Shown piece after piece: positions 62,980 through 64,000 of a DNA stretch of 64,000 nucleotides; the stretch's first letter is position 1; the number at the start of each line of letters is the position of its first letter. The notes beneath the pieces were generated by a model. The model was not told the origin of the DNA, ran no database searches, and saw only the letters and a program-made list of their open reading frames with translations. Location: positions 1 through 64,000 of the forward strand of contig JBEVVR010000001.1 in the NCBI GenBank assembly GCA_040507035.1, in the 5' to 3' direction. Made by a program: the position numbers and the translations under genes. Source of the stretch: Thiodiazotropha sp040507035 (GTDB lineage: Bacteria; Pseudomonadota; Gammaproteobacteria; Chromatiales; Chromatiaceae).

Positions 62980-63594
62980 TCATGATTGTGATTTTGATGA
63001 TTTCTGCGCTACCAGCATTGCCACATCCCGAACACCTTGCTTGGTGTCTCCCAAGCGCTTCTCCTCACGGTAGTAGCGCAGTTTCAAGCCGGAAAAGAGC
63101 TGCAACAGTTCATTGTCATCCAACCTGAATAGAGGATTCCGCGGTCCGATGTCGGTAACCGCCACCTGGGTAAATGTCTGATAGTAGATCAGGCCTCCCG
63201 GAAGAAGGGCGTCGATCAGCCTGGGTATCAACTCCCTCTCCAGATAGTAGCTGACGATGATCAGATCGAAGTGGTTGGGTGGCGGAGGAGACGTCTCCAC
63301 ATCACGTACTTCAGCGCTTAGATTGTTTAAGCCGGTTTCAACGGCATAACCGTTGAGCCGCTGGATGGCAACGGGGGAGATGTCCCAGGCAACAACATCC
63401 AACCCCTGTTGCGCAAGGGTAAGTGCGTTACCACCAAGACCGCAGGCGAGATCCAGGGCCAAGCCCTTGGCAGGGAGCAGGTGAAGATTTCTCGTCAGCA
63501 CCTCCGCCGCAAGCGGCCGTTTTTCCGCAACGGCATGGCGCAGGTCCCATTTGTTGCGCAGGGCCTGATTAGAGTCCGGGTTATTGTCGTTCAC
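62980..63594 (-). CDS. TehB-like class I SAM methyltransferase
   Basis: 204 residues. SAM motif LALDLACGLGGNALTLAQQG, VVAWDISPVAIQRL and DLIIVSYYLERELIPRL match the TehB/thiol-methyltransferase-like group. Starts with GTG overlapping the metZ stop (GTGA), so it is translationally coupled to metZ. Substrate unknown; a sulfur or metalloid compound would fit the neighbour but is a guess. Confidence 0.85.
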   Translation of the reverse strand: MNDNNPDSNQALRNKWDLRHAVAEKRPLAAEVLTRNLHLLPAKGLALDLACGLGGNALTLAQQGLDVVAWDISPVAIQRLNGYAVETGLNNLSAEVRDVETSPPPPNHFDLIIVSYYLERELIPRLIDALLPGGLIYYQTFTQVAVTDIGPRNPLFRLDDNELLQLFSGLKLRYYREEKRLGDTKQGVRDVAMLVAQKSSKSQS

Positions 63595-64000
63595 AAAGCC
63601 TCAAGACCGCGTGCCAGGTCATTGCGGATATCCTCGACATTTTCCAATCCCACAGCGACCCGCACCAGGCCATTTTCGATTCCGGCCTGGGCCCTCTCCT
63701 CTGGCGTCAGCCTGCCGTGGGTGGTCGTTGCCGGATGGGTGATGGTGGTCTTGGTGTCACCGAGGTTGGCGGTGATGGAGAGTACCCGCGTGGCATCGAT
63801 GAGCGTCCAGGCCGCCGGCTGTCCACCCTTCAGGGTAAAGGAGACGATACTGCCAGGGGCACGCTGCTGCCTCATTGCCAATTCATGTTGAGGGTGGCTC
63901 ACCAGCCCCGGAAAATAGACCCGTTCAATCTGCGGCTGCTGCTGCAGCCACTCTGCCAGTATTTGCGCGTTGCGCGAATGGGCGAGCATGCGCAGTTCCA
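63591..64000 (-). CDS. metZ: O-succinylhomoserine sulfhydrylase MetZ (C-terminal part)
   Basis: The 3' end of a Cys/Met-metabolism PLP enzyme; its 5' part lies beyond position 64000. Visible are HSRNAQILAEWL, VYFPGLVSHPQHELA, ANLGDTKTTITHPATTTHG and RVAVGLENVEDIRNDL, typical of the C-terminal domain. These fit O-succinylhomoserine sulfhydrylase (LVSHPQHELA) more than cystathionine gamma-synthase, but the PLP lysine is outside the window. Confidence 0.85.
   Translation of the reverse strand, partial: ELRMLAHSRNAQILAEWLQQQPQIERVYFPGLVSHPQHELAMRQQRAPGSIVSFTLKGGQPAAWTLIDATRVLSITANLGDTKTTITHPATTTHGRLTPEERAQAGIENGLVRVAVGLENVEDIRNDLARGLEAL

Overview
This 64 kb window is chromosomal DNA of a gammaproteobacterium. 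The gene order nnr–tsaE–ami–mutL–miaA–hfq–hflX–hflK–hflC–DUF2065–(hisZ)–purA, with orn and queG beside it, is a classic gammaproteobacterial block. The cmoA–cmoB pair, a MutL of the endonuclease type, hisZ, and a polar flagellar-type fli operon with a sigma-54 promoter fit a Chromatiales-like or sulfur-oxidiser-related lineage. That finer placement is inference: no rRNA, Rubisco or sulfur-oxidation gene is present to test it. The window is gene-dense. I saw no tRNA or rRNA gene, CRISPR array, insertion sequence or prophage.

Layout. 1–3.0 kb: the end of a flagellar export and switch operon (fliL-M-N-O-P, minus strand), led by a very good sigma-54 promoter. 3.3–7.6 kb, divergent: a signalling pair made of an HDOD–GAF-like–histidine kinase and a receiver–PAS–GGDEF–EAL protein. 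8.3–11.4 kb: ettA, an orphan ParA and a TlpA thioredoxin. 11.4–14.5 kb: a tightly overlapping operon mcl–mtkA–mtkB (malyl-CoA lyase and malate–CoA ligase), with an SLC13-type permease carrying RCK domains diverging from it. 16.6–20.5 kb: a FixH-like membrane-anchored protein, a MenA-like prenyltransferase and an OprC/NosA-type copper TonB receptor. 20.8–23.3 kb: glycolate oxidase subunits glcD and glcE without an adjacent glcF. 23.3–30 kb: small secreted proteins, a Lpd/MerA-like flavoprotein with OsmC, a DUF6316-like protein, PPK2, a membrane diguanylate cyclase and an FMN reductase. 29.9–36.1 kb: cmoA-cmoB, a UMF1-type MFS carrier and a FixLJ/DctBD-like two-component pair. 36.4–37.4 kb: PilZ and RDD proteins. 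37.6–52.7 kb: the purA–hisZ–hfl–hfq–mutL–nnr block, queG and orn. 52.8–57.4 kb: M48 protease, small cytochrome c, rsgA, a CarS-like enzyme and a phosphoesterase. 57.4–60.5 kb: a PhoPQ-like pair with PepSY and glycine-zipper proteins. 60.9–64 kb: a DUF938 methyltransferase, hemF, a TPR protein, a methyltransferase and the 3' end of metZ.

How the genes may work together. The most distinctive biology is C2 metabolism. GlcD/E would make glyoxylate, and Mcl plus Mtk running in the condensing direction would join it to acetyl-CoA and release malate while conserving a nucleotide triphosphate. That would be an ATP-yielding alternative to malate synthase. The reverse direction, as in the serine cycle, is equally possible on sequence alone. 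A second theme is cyclic di-GMP: two GGDEF proteins (one also with EAL), a PilZ receptor and oligoribonuclease, beside flagellar genes. A third theme is copper and envelope homeostasis.

Two copies of a roughly 200-bp MITE-like element with terminal inverted repeats and internal palindromes lie in intergenic gaps at 55.6 and 60.6 kb.
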